Positions 15,343 through 24,286 of a DNA stretch of 35,432 nucleotides are shown piece after piece. The position numbers and the translations under genes are program-made. The DNA is from Firmicutes bacterium UBA3910 (GTDB lineage Bacteria; Bacillota; Limnochordia; Darwinibacteriales; Darwinibacteriaceae), in contig DGFC01000030.1 of the NCBI GenBank assembly GCA_002391465.1, positions 1 through 35,432 of the forward strand, written 5' to 3'. The first letter of the stretch is position 1; the number at the start of each line of letters is the position of its first letter. Under the pieces are notes generated by a model that saw nothing but the letters and a program-made list of their open reading frames with translations, made no database searches and was not told the DNA's origin.

Positions 15343-15930
15343 ATGCCGTTACAGAGTGATGTTCTCGGGCGAATTCATTGGCAGGATCCATTGGCCGCAG
15401 CACACTTAGCCGTTGCCCTCAGTTCAGTTTCCCTCTCCAGTGAAATAGATGTGGTCTGTGTGGGCACCGATCGTTCCACGGGTGACGCCCTCGGCCCCCT
15501 GGTAGGTTCGAATCTGCTCAGCAGACAGGAGGAGGGACTCATTCCCGCGCATGTGAGAATCCACGGGAATATCCACGAACCGGTACATGCCCTTAACCTC
15601 CAGGAAACGTGCCAAAAAATCCACGAGTTCGGTCGCCCCAGTACAGTGTTGGCTATAGACGCCTGTCTGGGCCGAGCCAGGAATATAGGCTATATCACTC
15701 TCAAACAGGGTCCCTTGGAGCCGGGCAGCGGCGTAAATAAAAAACTTCCTGCTGTGGGAGATTACCATCTCATTGGGGTTGTAAATGTAGCAGGTTATAT
15801 GGAACACGTTGTTCTCCAAAACACCCGGCTCAGCTTGGTGATACGGATGGCCGATGTAATAACGGAGGCTTTAACCCTCTGCCTCGGCGTTAAGCAAGTT
15901 CGGACGGAAGTGGCCCTGGCGAGTAACTAG
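15343..15930 (+). CDS. yyaC: Spore protease-like protein YyaC
   Basis: A 195-aa protein of the YyaC family, related in fold to the GPR germination protease and to hydrogenase-maturation proteases, and found in endospore formers. Recognisable motifs are VVCVGTDRSTGDALGPLVG (residues 37-55), NIHEPVHALNL near 85, VLAIDACLGRARNIG near 103, PGSGVNKKLPAVG near 127 and VVLQNTRLSLVIRMAD near 157. GGAGG lies seven or so bases before the ATG. It is placed near parB, as in B. subtilis, where it belongs to the forespore sigma-F regulon; a TATAAT at 15287-15292 is present upstream without a good -35, so sporulation control cannot be read from the sequence. Confidence 0.92.
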   Translation: MPLQSDVLGRIHWQDPLAAAHLAVALSSVSLSSEIDVVCVGTDRSTGDALGPLVGSNLLSRQEEGLIPAHVRIHGNIHEPVHALNLQETCQKIHEFGRPSTVLAIDACLGRARNIGYITLKQGPLEPGSGVNKKLPAVGDYHLIGVVNVAGYMEHVVLQNTRLSLVIRMADVITEALTLCLGVKQVRTEVALASN

Positions 15931-15938
15931 CAGGGAAA

Positions 15939-15954
15939 TGTTCCACGTGGAACA
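15939..15954. promoter_or_regulatory. parS site 1 (end of yyaC)
   Basis: Perfect 16-base palindrome TGTTCCACGTGGAACA, matching the bacterial parS consensus bound by ParB. The symmetry extends to 26 bases (15934-15959), beginning a few bases after the yyaC stop codon, so it could also act as a weak transcript-ending hairpin for yyaC. Confidence 0.93.
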
Positions 15955-16122
15955 TTTCCTTTAAACCGCTTTCTCCAGGCTCCGTGTCCTCAGTGCTTCC
16001 ACCGTGTCGCTCGCCCGAATTTACACAAGCCATTACCAATGGTGTTCAAAACGATCCCCCACTTAGCTTTACAACTATACACAACCACAGCTCAAGCTGC
16101 CTTGGCGAGCGAACGCCAACAA

Positions 16123-16138
16123 TGTTCCACGTGGAACA
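16123..16138. promoter_or_regulatory. parS site 2
   Basis: Second perfect copy of TGTTCCACGTGGAACA in the yyaC-parB gap. The symmetry extends by only two bases on each side. Confidence 0.93.
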
Positions 16139-16304
16139 TTTCTGTTTCTTCCATAAGCCGTCATTTGTAGATGGAGCCCATAGTCGGGTCAAAGTCATCC
16201 GCAATACAGCCCCCTCAGTCTAGTGGCATTCATGCGGAACGGACTGCAAGGCCCCCGGTTTAGTGTCAGACTGGCAGATGTCAACAGAACGCTGGGAAGA
16301 CATC

Positions 16305-16340
16305 AAAAAAGGGTATGTTCCACGTGGAACATACCCTTTT
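16305..16340 (-). terminator. Terminator of the noc-parA-parB operon, built around parS site 3
   Basis: The parS core at 16316-16331 lies in the middle of a perfect 34-base palindrome (16307-16340, 17-bp arms ending AAAAGGGTA / TACCCTTTT). On the minus strand, 17 bases after the parB stop codon, this would fold into a long hairpin running into TTTTTT, the form of an intrinsic terminator. One sequence thus seems to serve as both ParB-loading site and transcript end. Confidence 0.8.
16316..16331. promoter_or_regulatory. parS site 3 (inside the parB terminator)
   Basis: Third perfect copy of TGTTCCACGTGGAACA, forming the heart of the terminator stem downstream of parB. Confidence 0.93.
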
Positions 16341-16356
16341 GCCATTACCTTTGAAA

Positions 16357-17193
16357 CTATAAACTGCGCAGCATATCCAATAAACGCTCGAGTTCTTCGT
16401 CGGAATAGTAAGAGATACTGATTTTCCCTGTGCCCTTTCTATATGACAACGACACCTTTGTGCCCAAATGACGCTGTAGGTCATCCTCCAAAGCAGCAAT
16501 TTCGGGATCCTTTTTCCTCGATGTTCCACGTGGAACATTTTTCCCTTTCTCCACTAACTGCTCCAGTTGCCGCACACTTAACCCTTCCTTGACCACTCGC
16601 CTGGCCAACTCTAAGCGAAGTTTGGACTGTCCTACACCGAGCAGTACCTTGGCATGCCCAACCGAAAGTTCGCCCGTTTCCACCAGACGCCGTTCCTCAT
16701 CGCCTAAGTTTAAGAGTCGCAGTGCATTGGCCACACTTGGCCTGCTCTTACCTACAGCTTCCGCGACCTCATTCTGCGTCAAACCGAACTTGTCCATTAA
16801 GATGCGGAACCCCTCTGCCTCCTCAATAGGATTCAGGTTTTCCCGCTGCAGGTTTTCAATTAATCCCACCTGCATCATTTCCAAGTCGTCGTAGTCCCGA
16901 ACTATGGCAGGTATTTCCTCCAACCCAGCTAGTTGGGCGGCCCGCACCCGGCGTTCACCAGCTGCCAATTCATACACGGTACCTTTCCTACGCACAATAA
17001 CCGGTTCTAACAGCCCAAATTCCTTAATTGATTGGGCCAATTCCTCTAAGCGCGCTTGGTCAAAATGCTGACGGGGCTGATATGGGTTAGGTTCTATCTT
17101 GTCCAGGGCAATGTCCTGAATATCCAAACCGAACTTCTCATCCGCCTGTGGGATTAGGGCCCGCAGCCCCTTTCCCAATCTCTGTGTACTCAT
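16357..17193 (-). CDS. parB: Chromosome-partitioning protein ParB (Spo0J)
   Basis: CTP-dependent DNA clamp that loads at parS and spreads, recruiting SMC and stimulating ParA. It is 278 aa. The N-terminal CTP-binding motif GERRVRAA is at residues 79-86. The helix-turn-helix (about 138-160) reads LTQNEVAEAVGKSRPSVANALRLL; the arginine at 151 in KSRPSVAN is the ParB-type residue, where Noc has glutamine. The C-terminal dimer domain covers about 235-278. The ATG overlaps the parA stop as ATGA. A parS site lies within the gene, encoding NVPRGT (219-224), as also occurs in B. subtilis spo0J. Confidence 0.96.
   Translation of the reverse strand: MSTQRLGKGLRALIPQADEKFGLDIQDIALDKIEPNPYQPRQHFDQARLEELAQSIKEFGLLEPVIVRRKGTVYELAAGERRVRAAQLAGLEEIPAIVRDYDDLEMMQVGLIENLQRENLNPIEEAEGFRILMDKFGLTQNEVAEAVGKSRPSVANALRLLNLGDEERRLVETGELSVGHAKVLLGVGQSKLRLELARRVVKEGLSVRQLEQLVEKGKNVPRGTSRKKDPEIAALEDDLQRHLGTKVSLSYRKGTGKISISYYSDEELERLLDMLRSL
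16522..16537. promoter_or_regulatory. parS site 4 (inside parB)
   Basis: Fourth perfect copy of TGTTCCACGTGGAACA, embedded in the parB coding sequence where it is read as residues NVPRGT in a linker before the C-terminal domain. Confidence 0.93.
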
Positions 17194-17954
17194 GAGTTTA
17201 AGACCTCCCGGGCTAGGCTTTGGTAAGCCTGTGCTCCCTTTGATTTAGGGTCATATATGGCTATGGGTTCCCCGAAACTGGGTGCCTCACCAAGGCGGAC
17301 GTTGCGGGGAATAACAGAGTCGTAAACGCGAACCGTGTTTTGGAAATAGGTACGCACATCGTCAATCACCTGCTGGCTGAGGTTTGTGCGCACATCATAC
17401 ATGGTCATGAGTACGCCCTCCCATTCCAAGTCAGGGTTCAAATGCTCCTGCACCATGGCGATGGTGCTCACCAACTGGCTCAATCCCTCTAAGGCGTAGT
17501 ATTCACACTGGATAGGCACTAACACCGAATTTGCAGCAGTCAACCCGTTGATCGTGAGAAGGCCTAAGGACGGAGGAGCGTCTAAAATGATGTAATCGTA
17601 GCGGTCTTGAACCGGTTCCAAGGCCTTTTTCAGCCTGAACTCACGGGAAATAATGGAAACTAGCTCAATTTCGGCTCCGGCTAGATCAATGGTTGCCGGC
17701 GCCACGTGAAAATTTTCAACCTCTGTCTCTTCAATAATGGTTTCGATCTTTTCCCCTTCAATCATGACCGCATACATACAGCGCTGCACCAAACCCTTAT
17801 CAATACCGACCCCGCTGGAGGCGTTTCCCTGGGGATCGATATCAACAAGCAGCACACGCTGGCCTTCGATGGCCAGGTAGGCACCGAGGTTTACCGCTGT
17901 GGTGCTCTTTCCTACACCGCCCTTTTGATTGACTACGGCAATTGTCCTAGCCAT
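17190..17954 (-). CDS. parA: Chromosome-partitioning ATPase ParA (Soj)
   Basis: Walker-type ATPase that binds DNA non-specifically, works with ParB in origin segregation and in B. subtilis also controls DnaA. It is 254 aa from the ATG at 17954. The deviant Walker A KGGVGKST is at residues 11-18, followed by VLLVDIDPQGNASSGVG (about 37-53), DYIILDAPPSLGLLTING (about 115-132) and PIQCEYYALEGLSQL. It lacks an N-terminal DNA-binding extension, as normal for chromosomal Soj. GGTGAG is a few bases before this ATG; two GTG codons at 17966 and 17963 are less likely starts. It overlaps noc by eight bases and parB by four. Confidence 0.95.
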   Translation of the reverse strand: MARTIAVVNQKGGVGKSTTAVNLGAYLAIEGQRVLLVDIDPQGNASSGVGIDKGLVQRCMYAVMIEGEKIETIIEETEVENFHVAPATIDLAGAEIELVSIISREFRLKKALEPVQDRYDYIILDAPPSLGLLTINGLTAANSVLVPIQCEYYALEGLSQLVSTIAMVQEHLNPDLEWEGVLMTMYDVRTNLSQQVIDDVRTYFQNTVRVYDSVIPRNVRLGEAPSFGEPIAIYDPKSKGAQAYQSLAREVLNS

Positions 17955-18816
17955 TATTCTCACCACCCACTGGTTTCTCTACTGTTACGATGATCTGGTA
18001 TTCCTTCTCGTCCTCTTCTTCTTCTAACGATACGTTCAAACCGCTTTCTTTCAGTGTTCCGATCAATTGACGGATGCTGTTCGTAAACAAGCGAAGATCC
18101 TTTATAATCAACTTCCGGCTGCCTTGGCTGCCTACCCTTTCCTGCTTGTCCCGCAGGATTTGGTCCACAAGCCGTTCCGTTTCTTTGACACTAAGCTTGT
18201 CTGCAGCCACTCTCTTTGCAACACGCAGCTGATCTGCTTCTGTTTCCAGGCGGAGAAGTGCCCGACCATGCCGTTCACTCAACATTTCCCGGGAAATAAT
18301 CTCCCTCACGGAAACGGGCAATTTGAGCAGGCGCAGTTTGTTCGCCACATTGGCTTGGCTGATCCCCAACCGCTCTGCCAGCTGCTCTTGGGTCATGTCA
18401 AACTCCCGCAGCAGCCGCTCATAGCCCTCAGCAACCTCTAAAACATGTAGGTCTTCCCGCTGTAGATTCTCAATTAGGGCGTATTCAGCCGCTTCCTTAT
18501 CCTTCACTTCCCGCACAACGGCGGGAATTACTTCCCAGCCCAGCAGCTTACAAGCCCGCAGTCTGCGCTCCCCGACAATAACCTCGTAGCCTATTGTAGA
18601 AGGCCGCACCAAAATGGGCTGAAGCAGGCCATGCAATTTGATGGAGGCAGCCAATTCCTCCAGGGCCCCATCATCAAACTCTGTCCTGGGTTGAAATTTG
18701 CCTGGCGTAACGAGCTCTATCGGTATTGCCTGAACTTCCTGTCTCCATTTATCCTGGCCAGTCTCTCCAGACCCACTGCTTCGCTTTCTGTTCATAAGAA
18801 GATCAGTCAATCTCAC
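17947..18816 (-). CDS. noc: Nucleoid occlusion protein Noc (ParB paralogue)
   Basis: DNA- and membrane-binding CTPase that keeps the division septum off the nucleoid. It is 289 aa from the GTG at 18816, which AGAGGTGA precedes by about five bases; a GTG at 18825 lies inside that ribosome site. The N-terminus MRLTDLLMNRKR is a short amphipathic stretch that could act as the membrane-targeting helix. The CTP motif GERRLRAC is at 82-89. The helix-turn-helix (about 141-163) reads MTQEQLAERLGISQANVANKLRLL; glutamine 154 and lysine 160 are the Noc-type residues that separate it from ParB. The C-terminal part (KDLRLFTNSIRQLIGTLKESG) resembles B. subtilis Noc. First gene of the noc-parA-parB operon. 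Confidence 0.93.
   Translation of the reverse strand: MRLTDLLMNRKRSSGSGETGQDKWRQEVQAIPIELVTPGKFQPRTEFDDGALEELAASIKLHGLLQPILVRPSTIGYEVIVGERRLRACKLLGWEVIPAVVREVKDKEAAEYALIENLQREDLHVLEVAEGYERLLREFDMTQEQLAERLGISQANVANKLRLLKLPVSVREIISREMLSERHGRALLRLETEADQLRVAKRVAADKLSVKETERLVDQILRDKQERVGSQGSRKLIIKDLRLFTNSIRQLIGTLKESGLNVSLEEEEDEKEYQIIVTVEKPVGGENNG
18284..18297. promoter_or_regulatory. Exact Noc-binding site inside noc
   Basis: ATTTCCCGGGAAAT is a perfect 14-base palindrome identical to the published B. subtilis Noc-binding-site consensus. It lies within the noc reading frame, coding for ISRE in EIISREML. It suggests that Noc nucleates on its own gene, as ParB does on the parS within parB. Confidence 0.8.
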
Positions 18817-18890
18817 GGGACTCACCTCTTCGCTTGTTGTGTAATCTATTCTCGTTCCAAAAGGGAGTTCCTTCCTGCAAGCTCCATATC

Positions 18891-18918
18891 AAAAAAGACG
18901 CCCCCTTCTGGGAGCGTC
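18891..18918 (-). terminator. Rho-independent terminator after rsmG
   Basis: On the minus strand a 9-bp GC-rich stem (GACGCTCCC / GGGGGCGTC, one G-T pair) with an AGAA loop is followed by six T. It starts seven bases past the rsmG stop codon and separates the mnmE-mnmG-rsmG unit from noc. Confidence 0.92.
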
Positions 18919-18925
18919 CAATTTC

Positions 18926-19669
18926 CTAAATAAGCGGCCGTTTCTGCACAATACCCGCCCGGCGCGGATACCGTTCCGCAAGCGGGCCAGTCTTCTTAAA
19001 AAGGAGGAGACTGCGGGAACCCATCTGCTGCGGAAGATCCAAACAAGCCACCTTTTCCAGCCCAAGATTCAATTCCCTTTGAGCCTTTTCGCTTCTAGCC
19101 AATTCCTCGGCCGCCTCACTGCCTTTGTAAGCAGCAACGATGCCACCCACTGCAACCAATGGAGCACACAATTCCAGCAGAACTGGTAGTTCTGCCACCG
19201 CCCGGCTCACAACTAGATGATAGGCCTCGCGGTGTTCGGGTTCCTGGCCGGCATCTTCAGCCCGAGCGTGCAGAGTGCTTACATTGGTCAGTCCCAACTC
19301 TTCAGCCGTTTCGGCAATGAAGTTAAGCCTCTTCCGCGTTGAATCCAGGAGCACCCACTGCCAGTTGGGTTTTACTATTGCCAAAGGTACACCAGGAAAC
19401 CCTGCTCCTGTACCCAAATCGAGGCAGTGGAGTTCTTCCGGCAATTCAGCCAACACATCTGAACGGAGAATGGTTAGGCTGTCTAGGAAATTTTTGATTG
19501 CCATTTCCGCCGGCTCCACTAAACGCGTTAGATTCAGTGACTCATTTGTCACAGCGATTGCCTCAGCGTACTGGACCATCAGCTCCAATGAATCCGCTGA
19601 CACTGTGAGACCTTGGACAGACAGACCTTGTTTTAGAGTTTCTAAGAATAAGGATCGATCAAATCTCAT
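18926..19669 (-). CDS. rsmG: 16S rRNA (guanine527-N7) methyltransferase RsmG
   Basis: Methylates N7 of G527 in the 530 loop of 16S rRNA using S-adenosylmethionine. It is 247 aa, in the normal range. The SAM-binding motif [16 protein letters not shown] is near residues 84-99, followed by [12 protein letters not shown] and the [17 protein letters not shown] motif near residue 155. The ATG overlaps the mnmG stop codon as ATGA, the usual gidA-gidB arrangement. A strong terminator lies just past the stop. Confidence 0.96.
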   Translation of the reverse strand: MRFDRSLFLETLKQGLSVQGLTVSADSLELMVQYAEAIAVTNESLNLTRLVEPAEMAIKNFLDSLTILRSDVLAELPEELHCLDLGTGAGFPGVPLAIVKPNWQWVLLDSTRKRLNFIAETAEELGLTNVSTLHARAEDAGQEPEHREAYHLVVSRAVAELPVLLELCAPLVAVGGIVAAYKGSEAAEELARSEKAQRELNLGLEKVACLDLPQQMGSRSLLLFKKTGPLAERYPRRAGIVQKRPLI

Positions 19670-21534
19670 GTCGCATTACTCCGCTGCATCTGTTCTAGGT
19701 AAACCAATAACACACTAATATCGGCTGGAGTTACTCCGGAAATACGGGATGCCTGGCCTACCGATGCAGGCTTCACTTCACTCAGCTTGGCCACTGCTTC
19801 CCGGGACAAGCCCCTTACCTGTTGATAGTCAAAATCAGGTGGCAGATACTTCTTTTCCATCCGTTCAAAGCGTTCAATGGCCGCTTCCTGTCTGCGCAGG
19901 TAACCTTCATATTTCACGTTGATTTCAACCTGTTCCGCCACAGTCCTCGGCAGCTCGGGCAGCTCAGTAAAATGAGCCAAGTCCTCATATTTCAGCTCTG
20001 GGCGGCGCAGCAGATCGGCCAGGGTCACTCCATGCTTAAGGGGAGCGGTTCCCAACGCAGCCAGTTTTTCGTTCACTTCCGGTGTGCCTCCCAACACGGT
20101 ACTGTTCAACCTCTCAATTTCGGCCTTGATCCTGGCCTGCTTTTTTTCAAAGGCCTGATAGCGCCCTTCACTGATCAAACCAAGTTTGTAGCCTAGGGGT
20201 GTAAAGCGCTCGTCGGCGTTATCCATACGTAACGTTAAGCGGTACTCCGAACGGGAGGTCATCATGCGATATGGTTCTGTTACACCTTTAGTTACCAAGT
20301 CGTCAATAAGAACACCGATATAACCCTGGGAGCGGGGAATGATCACGGGATCTTCACCGGCCAAGTAGAGATGGGCGTTAATGCCTGCCACAATCCCCTG
20401 GGCCGCAGCTTCTTCATAGCCTGAGGTGCCGTTGATCTGGCCCGCACAGAAAAGGCCACCAATCTCCTTCGACTCCAAGGATGCCTTGAGGGAAAGGGGA
20501 TCGATGCAGTCGTATTCAATGGCATAGGCCGGCCGCATAATCTCCACATTCTCAAAACCGGGGATAGTCTTCAGCATTTCTTCCTGGATCTCCAAGGGAA
20601 GGGAGGTGGAGCAACCGCTTAGGTAACCTTCCTTGGTCTCCCAACCCTCCGGTTCCACGAACACCTGATGGCTTTCCTTATTGGGAAACTCCACAATCTT
20701 GCTTTCTATGGATGGGCAGTACCTAGGTCCGGGACCTGTGATCTGACCGCTATACATGGAGGTTCTATGTAGATTTTCCCGAATGATCCGGTGTGTTTCG
20801 GGGGTGGTATAGGTCACCCAGCAGGGAACCTGTTCTATCTCTATCGCTTCCGTTTCAAAGGAGAATCCGGGGATATTGTTTTCTCCCGGCAGCTTCTCCA
20901 ATTTATCATAATCCAGCGAACGCAAATTAACACGGGGTGGTGTTCCCGTCTTAAAACGGGCAACAGGTAAAAGCTCAGCCAGATTCTCTGCCAAAGCTAC
21001 CGCCGTATGCTGGCCTTGGGGTCCAGATTCGTACTGCAGCTCACCAATGTGGATCACAGAGCGCAGGTAGGTACCGGTTGCCAAGATCACAACTGGGGCT
21101 TCCACCCGGAAGACGCCTTGAATAAGCACGCCCTTTACCGCACCATTTTCAACTAGGAGTCCTGTAACGAGTCCTTCCTTTAAATACAGGCCAGGGGTAG
21201 TCTCCAGCACATACTTCATCCGCCGCTGATACAGCTTCCGATCCAGCTGCACCCTCAGGCTCTGCACCGCAGGACCCCTGCGGGTGTTCAGCATGCGCAT
21301 TTGCATAAGTGTTGCATCACAATTCCTACCCATTTCACCGCCCAGGGCGTCCACTTCCCGTACCAGGGTGGCCTTACCCGAACCGCCAATGCTGGGGTTA
21401 CAGGGCAAAAGGGCAACATTATCTAAATTTAGAGTGAAGAGCGCAACCCGCCGGCCCAGCCTAGCTGCGGCTAGGGCAGCTTCTGCACCTGCGTGACCTG
21501 CACCGACCACTATAATATCGTATCGTTCCCGCAT
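19666..21534 (-). CDS. mnmG: tRNA uridine-5-carboxymethylaminomethyl modification enzyme MnmG (GidA)
   Basis: FAD- and NADH-dependent partner of MnmE; the complex modifies the wobble uridine (U34) of several tRNAs. It is 622 aa from the ATG at 21534, which AGGAGG precedes; the frame extends to 21570 without support. The N-terminal dinucleotide-binding motif [21 protein letters not shown] spans about residues 7-27. Other family stretches are [64 protein letters not shown] and [18 protein letters not shown]. It begins 20 bases after the mnmE stop and overlaps rsmG by four bases. Confidence 0.96.
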   Translation of the reverse strand: MRERYDIIVVGAGHAGAEAALAAARLGRRVALFTLNLDNVALLPCNPSIGGSGKATLVREVDALGGEMGRNCDATLMQMRMLNTRRGPAVQSLRVQLDRKLYQRRMKYVLETTPGLYLKEGLVTGLLVENGAVKGVLIQGVFRVEAPVVILATGTYLRSVIHIGELQYESGPQGQHTAVALAENLAELLPVARFKTGTPPRVNLRSLDYDKLEKLPGENNIPGFSFETEAIEIEQVPCWVTYTTPETHRIIRENLHRTSMYSGQITGPGPRYCPSIESKIVEFPNKESHQVFVEPEGWETKEGYLSGCSTSLPLEIQEEMLKTIPGFENVEIMRPAYAIEYDCIDPLSLKASLESKEIGGLFCAGQINGTSGYEEAAAQGIVAGINAHLYLAGEDPVIIPRSQGYIGVLIDDLVTKGVTEPYRMMTSRSEYRLTLRMDNADERFTPLGYKLGLISEGRYQAFEKKQARIKAEIERLNSTVLGGTPEVNEKLAALGTAPLKHGVTLADLLRRPELKYEDLAHFTELPELPRTVAEQVEINVKYEGYLRRQEAAIERFERMEKKYLPPDFDYQQVRGLSREAVAKLSEVKPASVGQASRISGVTPADISVLLVYLEQMQRSNAT

Positions 21535-21554
21535 CGCTCTCCTCCTTCCTCTGC

Positions 21555-22946
21555 CTATTTGCCAATGCAAAATTGGGCAAAAATGCGATCAAGTACGTTC
21601 TCCCGTACTGTCTCGCCCGTAATTTCACCTAAGAACTCAAGCGCGGCATATAAATCCACCGCTATCAAATCTAAGGGCAGGCCCTGACGCACCGTTTCAA
21701 GCGCCTGTCTAAGTGATGCTTGCGCATTCTGTACTGCCTGCTTATGCCGTGCCCGGGTTAACATGGCTCTGGAACCGACCGCACTCACGGTTCGCCCGCT
21801 GCCGATGCAGGCCAGTATAGCTTCTGCTAGCTCATCTACGACCTGGCGGTCTTCAGTCACCAAGGATGTCTCCAATACTGGGCTTTCGCTTAATTCTCCC
21901 AACTCAGCCGCATCCCAGACGGGAGGAAGATCGGCCTTGTTGATCAGAATCAACCGGCGTCTGCCCTCCGTCCTCTGCAGGAGAGCCAGATCGTCTTCAC
22001 TCAAAGGTACGCTGCGGTCCAAGACATGCAGCACCAGATCGGCTTGGTCTAAAAGTTCCAGGCTCCGCTCCACCCCGAGCCTTTCTACAACATCACCCGT
22101 CTCACGAATGCCTGCCGTATCCACCAGACGGAGGGGGATACCCCTCAGGTTAATAGTCTCTTCGATTGCATCCCTGGTGGTGCCGGGGATGTCCGTAACC
22201 AGTGCCCTGTTTTCATCCAGCAGTTTATTCAATAAGGTAGATTTACCAACATTAGGCCTACCGGTTATCACTGTTCTTAGGCCTTCCCGCAGCATTTTAC
22301 CCTCATCTGCGGTAGCCAGGAGCTCGTCCAGCTCCTCTAGGGACTGGACTATCACATCGTCAATTTCGTCAGGCAGAATTTCAGGTAGATCATCTTCGGG
22401 AAAATCAATGCTTGCTTCCACGCGGACAACTATATCGAACAAATGTTCGCTAAGGCTGACGATACGCCTGCTTAAACTTCCCTCCAATTGGTCCACGGCC
22501 ACCTCTAAGCCCAACCGTGTTTGGGATTGGATAATATCCATAACCGCTTCCGCCTGGCTCAGGTCCAAGCGTCCATTCAGGAAGGCCCGTTTTGTGAATT
22601 CGCCCGGTTCAGCCAAGCGTGCTCCTAATCTGAGGGCCAGATCTAAGATCTCCCTAATTACGACCACACCGCCGTGGCATTGGATTTCAACCACGTCTTC
22701 GCCCGTATAAGAGTGAGGTGCGAGCATTACCAAGGCCAAAGCTTCATCGAGCTGACGATTAGTCTCAGGCTCCAGCACCCTGCCGTAGCGAACCTTGTAC
22801 GTGCCTAGCTCGGCCAGTGTGTCGCCCCGTTTGGCAGCGAACATTTGATCGCCAATACTGACCGCTTCCGGACCGCTTATGCGAACAATACCGATGCCAC
22901 CTTCACCTAGGGGTGTAGCTATTGCGGCAATTGTATCATTGATCAC
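21555..22946 (-). CDS. mnmE: tRNA modification GTPase MnmE (TrmE)
   Basis: GTPase that with MnmG installs the cmnm5 group on U34 of tRNA. It is 463 aa. From the GTG at 22946 it starts [25 protein letters not shown], matching the family N-terminus; GAGG stands eight bases ahead, while the ATG at 22952 and GTG at 22955 are too close to that site. The tetrahydrofolate-binding N domain is followed by a helical domain with an inserted G domain: G1 [12 protein letters not shown], the TTRDAIEE and DTAGIRET motifs, and NKAD. The last four residues, CIGK, are the conserved C-terminal motif with the cysteine. A terminator separates it from jag upstream, so it may have its own promoter. Confidence 0.96.
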   Translation of the reverse strand: MINDTIAAIATPLGEGGIGIVRISGPEAVSIGDQMFAAKRGDTLAELGTYKVRYGRVLEPETNRQLDEALALVMLAPHSYTGEDVVEIQCHGGVVVIREILDLALRLGARLAEPGEFTKRAFLNGRLDLSQAEAVMDIIQSQTRLGLEVAVDQLEGSLSRRIVSLSEHLFDIVVRVEASIDFPEDDLPEILPDEIDDVIVQSLEELDELLATADEGKMLREGLRTVITGRPNVGKSTLLNKLLDENRALVTDIPGTTRDAIEETINLRGIPLRLVDTAGIRETGDVVERLGVERSLELLDQADLVLHVLDRSVPLSEDDLALLQRTEGRRRLILINKADLPPVWDAAELGELSESPVLETSLVTEDRQVVDELAEAILACIGSGRTVSAVGSRAMLTRARHKQAVQNAQASLRQALETVRQGLPLDLIAVDLYAALEFLGEITGETVRENVLDRIFAQFCIGK

Positions 22947-22980
22947 TGCCATCACCTCAACCTATATTTTATCACAAAAT

Positions 22981-23008
22981 AAAAAAGGGCGTGCCAGAAG
23001 ACACACCC
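22981..23008 (-). terminator. Rho-independent terminator after jag
   Basis: On the minus strand a 9-bp stem (GGGTGTGTC / GGCACGCCC, two G-T pairs) with a TTCT loop is followed by six T. It begins about 18 bases past the jag stop codon and ends the rpmH-rnpA-yidD-yidC-jag transcript. Confidence 0.9.
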
Positions 23009-23026
23009 AAAAACTTCATTCTGCGC

Positions 23027-23656
23027 CTATTTCGGCATTACTACCACACGGCGGTGGGGATCTTCTCCTTCACTCACCGTTTCCACATCGGCGAAATCCT
23101 TCACCGCTTGGTGGACGATCCTCCGCTCGGCAGCATTCATGGGCTCGAGGGGTATCCTGCGCCCGGTCAGACTAGCCTTTTCAGCCGATTTACGGGCAAG
23201 GTACCGAATTGTTTCAATGCGCTTAGCCCGATATTCTCCCACATCCAACAGGATGCGCACCCATTTACCGCCCTGGCGGTTAACAGCCAGGCCGATCAAA
23301 TACTGCAGGCTGTCCAGGGTTTCTCCCCGGCGGCCGATTAAAAGACCTAGATTTTCGCCTGTCACGTCTAACTTAATGCACTCATCTTCAACCACGCCTG
23401 TTACTTCAGACGAGAACCCCATTGATTCCAGGAGTTCCTTCGTAAACTTTAGGGCGGCCTCGAGTTTGACTTCTTCGACTGGAAGCTTCTTAGTTACCAG
23501 CACACGGGCCTGTTTGCTTCCAAGCAGTCCCAAAAATCCCTTGCTGCCTTCGTCCAAAACGGTTACTTCAACCTCGTCCTGTTCTGCCTGTAGTTTCTCA
23601 AGTGCTTCGGCTACAGCCTCTTCAACAGTCCGGGCAGCCACTTCTATAGATTTCAT
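23027..23656 (-). CDS. jag: RNA-binding protein Jag/KhpB (SpoIIIJ-associated)
   Basis: RNA-binding regulator encoded next to yidC in most Firmicutes, linked to cell elongation in relatives. It is 209 aa in three parts. The Jag-N domain (residues 1-52) has SIEVAARTVEEAVAEALEKL and the EGSKGFLGLLGSKQARV motif. A KH domain (about 80-140) has LLIGRRGETLDSLQYLIGLAVN with the GxxG loop as GRRG. An R3H domain (about 150-207) has RRIPLEPMNAAERRIVHQAVKDF with the R-x3-H core. It starts 12 bases after yidC, with GGAGG before the ATG. Confidence 0.95.
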   Translation of the reverse strand: MKSIEVAARTVEEAVAEALEKLQAEQDEVEVTVLDEGSKGFLGLLGSKQARVLVTKKLPVEEVKLEAALKFTKELLESMGFSSEVTGVVEDECIKLDVTGENLGLLIGRRGETLDSLQYLIGLAVNRQGGKWVRILLDVGEYRAKRIETIRYLARKSAEKASLTGRRIPLEPMNAAERRIVHQAVKDFADVETVSEGEDPHRRVVVMPK

Positions 23657-23668
23657 TCTCCGGCCTCC

Positions 23669-24286
23669 TTATTGAACCGGGTACATCTTATTAATGTACC
23701 ACTGCTGCACTATGGAAAAGACGTTACTAGTAATCCAGTATAAGACCAATCCGGAGGGAAGGCTGATGCTGAAAAAGCCAATCATCAGCGGCATGGCAAT
23801 CATCATTGTACTCTGTTGATTGTCTGTAATTGTCATACGCGACTGCAGATAAGTGGTAGCGGCAGCTAGCAGAGGTAGGATATAAAATTTGTCTGGTTCA
23901 TTCAGTACCCAGAAGTTTAAAAAGTTAACGGCTTCACCAAAATCGGTGTCACGTAGCACCCGGAAGAACGCCCACAATATGGGGAGTTGAATTAGGAGGG
24001 GTAGGCACCCGCCCAGGGGATTGATCTTGTGCTCCTGGTACAGCTCCATCATCTTCTGGTTTAGTTTATCCTTATCGTCCTGGTACTTAGCCTTGATAGC
24101 GTCCATTTCGGGCTGGATCCGCTTCATAGCGATCATGCTCTTGGTCTGGCTTAAGGTTAAAGGATAAAGAAGAAGCCTGACCAGAATGGTAGCCAAGATG
24201 ATGCTGAACCCATAACTATTGGTAAATTGGAACAGGGTATCCAAAACCCAGCGAAGCCCGGTGGTGATCAAATTCATTATGCCCAA
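23669..24286 (-). CDS. yidC: Membrane protein insertase YidC (SpoIIIJ type)
   Basis: Inserts membrane proteins alone or with Sec. With a TTG start at 24286 it has 205 aa, placed by GGAGG eight bases ahead; the ATG at 24277 is too far from that site, and the TTG at 24301 has none. It is a Gram-positive-type YidC without the large periplasmic domain. It has about five membrane segments, the cytoplasmic hairpin [44 protein letters not shown] and the C-terminal [22 protein letters not shown]. The conserved arginine in the first membrane segment is seen in [11 protein letters not shown]. No lipobox is present near the start, unlike many SpoIIIJ proteins. Its start overlaps the end of yidD. Confidence 0.92.
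   Translation of the reverse strand: MGIMNLITTGLRWVLDTLFQFTNSYGFSIILATILVRLLLYPLTLSQTKSMIAMKRIQPEMDAIKAKYQDDKDKLNQKMMELYQEHKINPLGGCLPLLIQLPILWAFFRVLRDTDFGEAVNFLNFWVLNEPDKFYILPLLAAATTYLQSRMTITDNQQSTMMIAMPLMIGFFSISLPSGLVLYWITSNVFSIVQQWYINKMYPVQ

Larger units (their letters stand above)
15931..16356. other. Convergent intergenic region with three parS sites
   Basis: This 426-base gap separates the convergent yyaC and parB genes. It holds three identical parS palindromes, listed separately, spaced about 185 bases apart. Apart from them and the parB terminator no gene, RNA or repeat is evident. The likely role is a centromere-like ParB loading zone. Confidence 0.75.

Noticed and set aside
17701..17716. 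CACGTGAAAA in parA as a degenerate parS
   Set aside because: Only one half resembles parS; the other half does not match.
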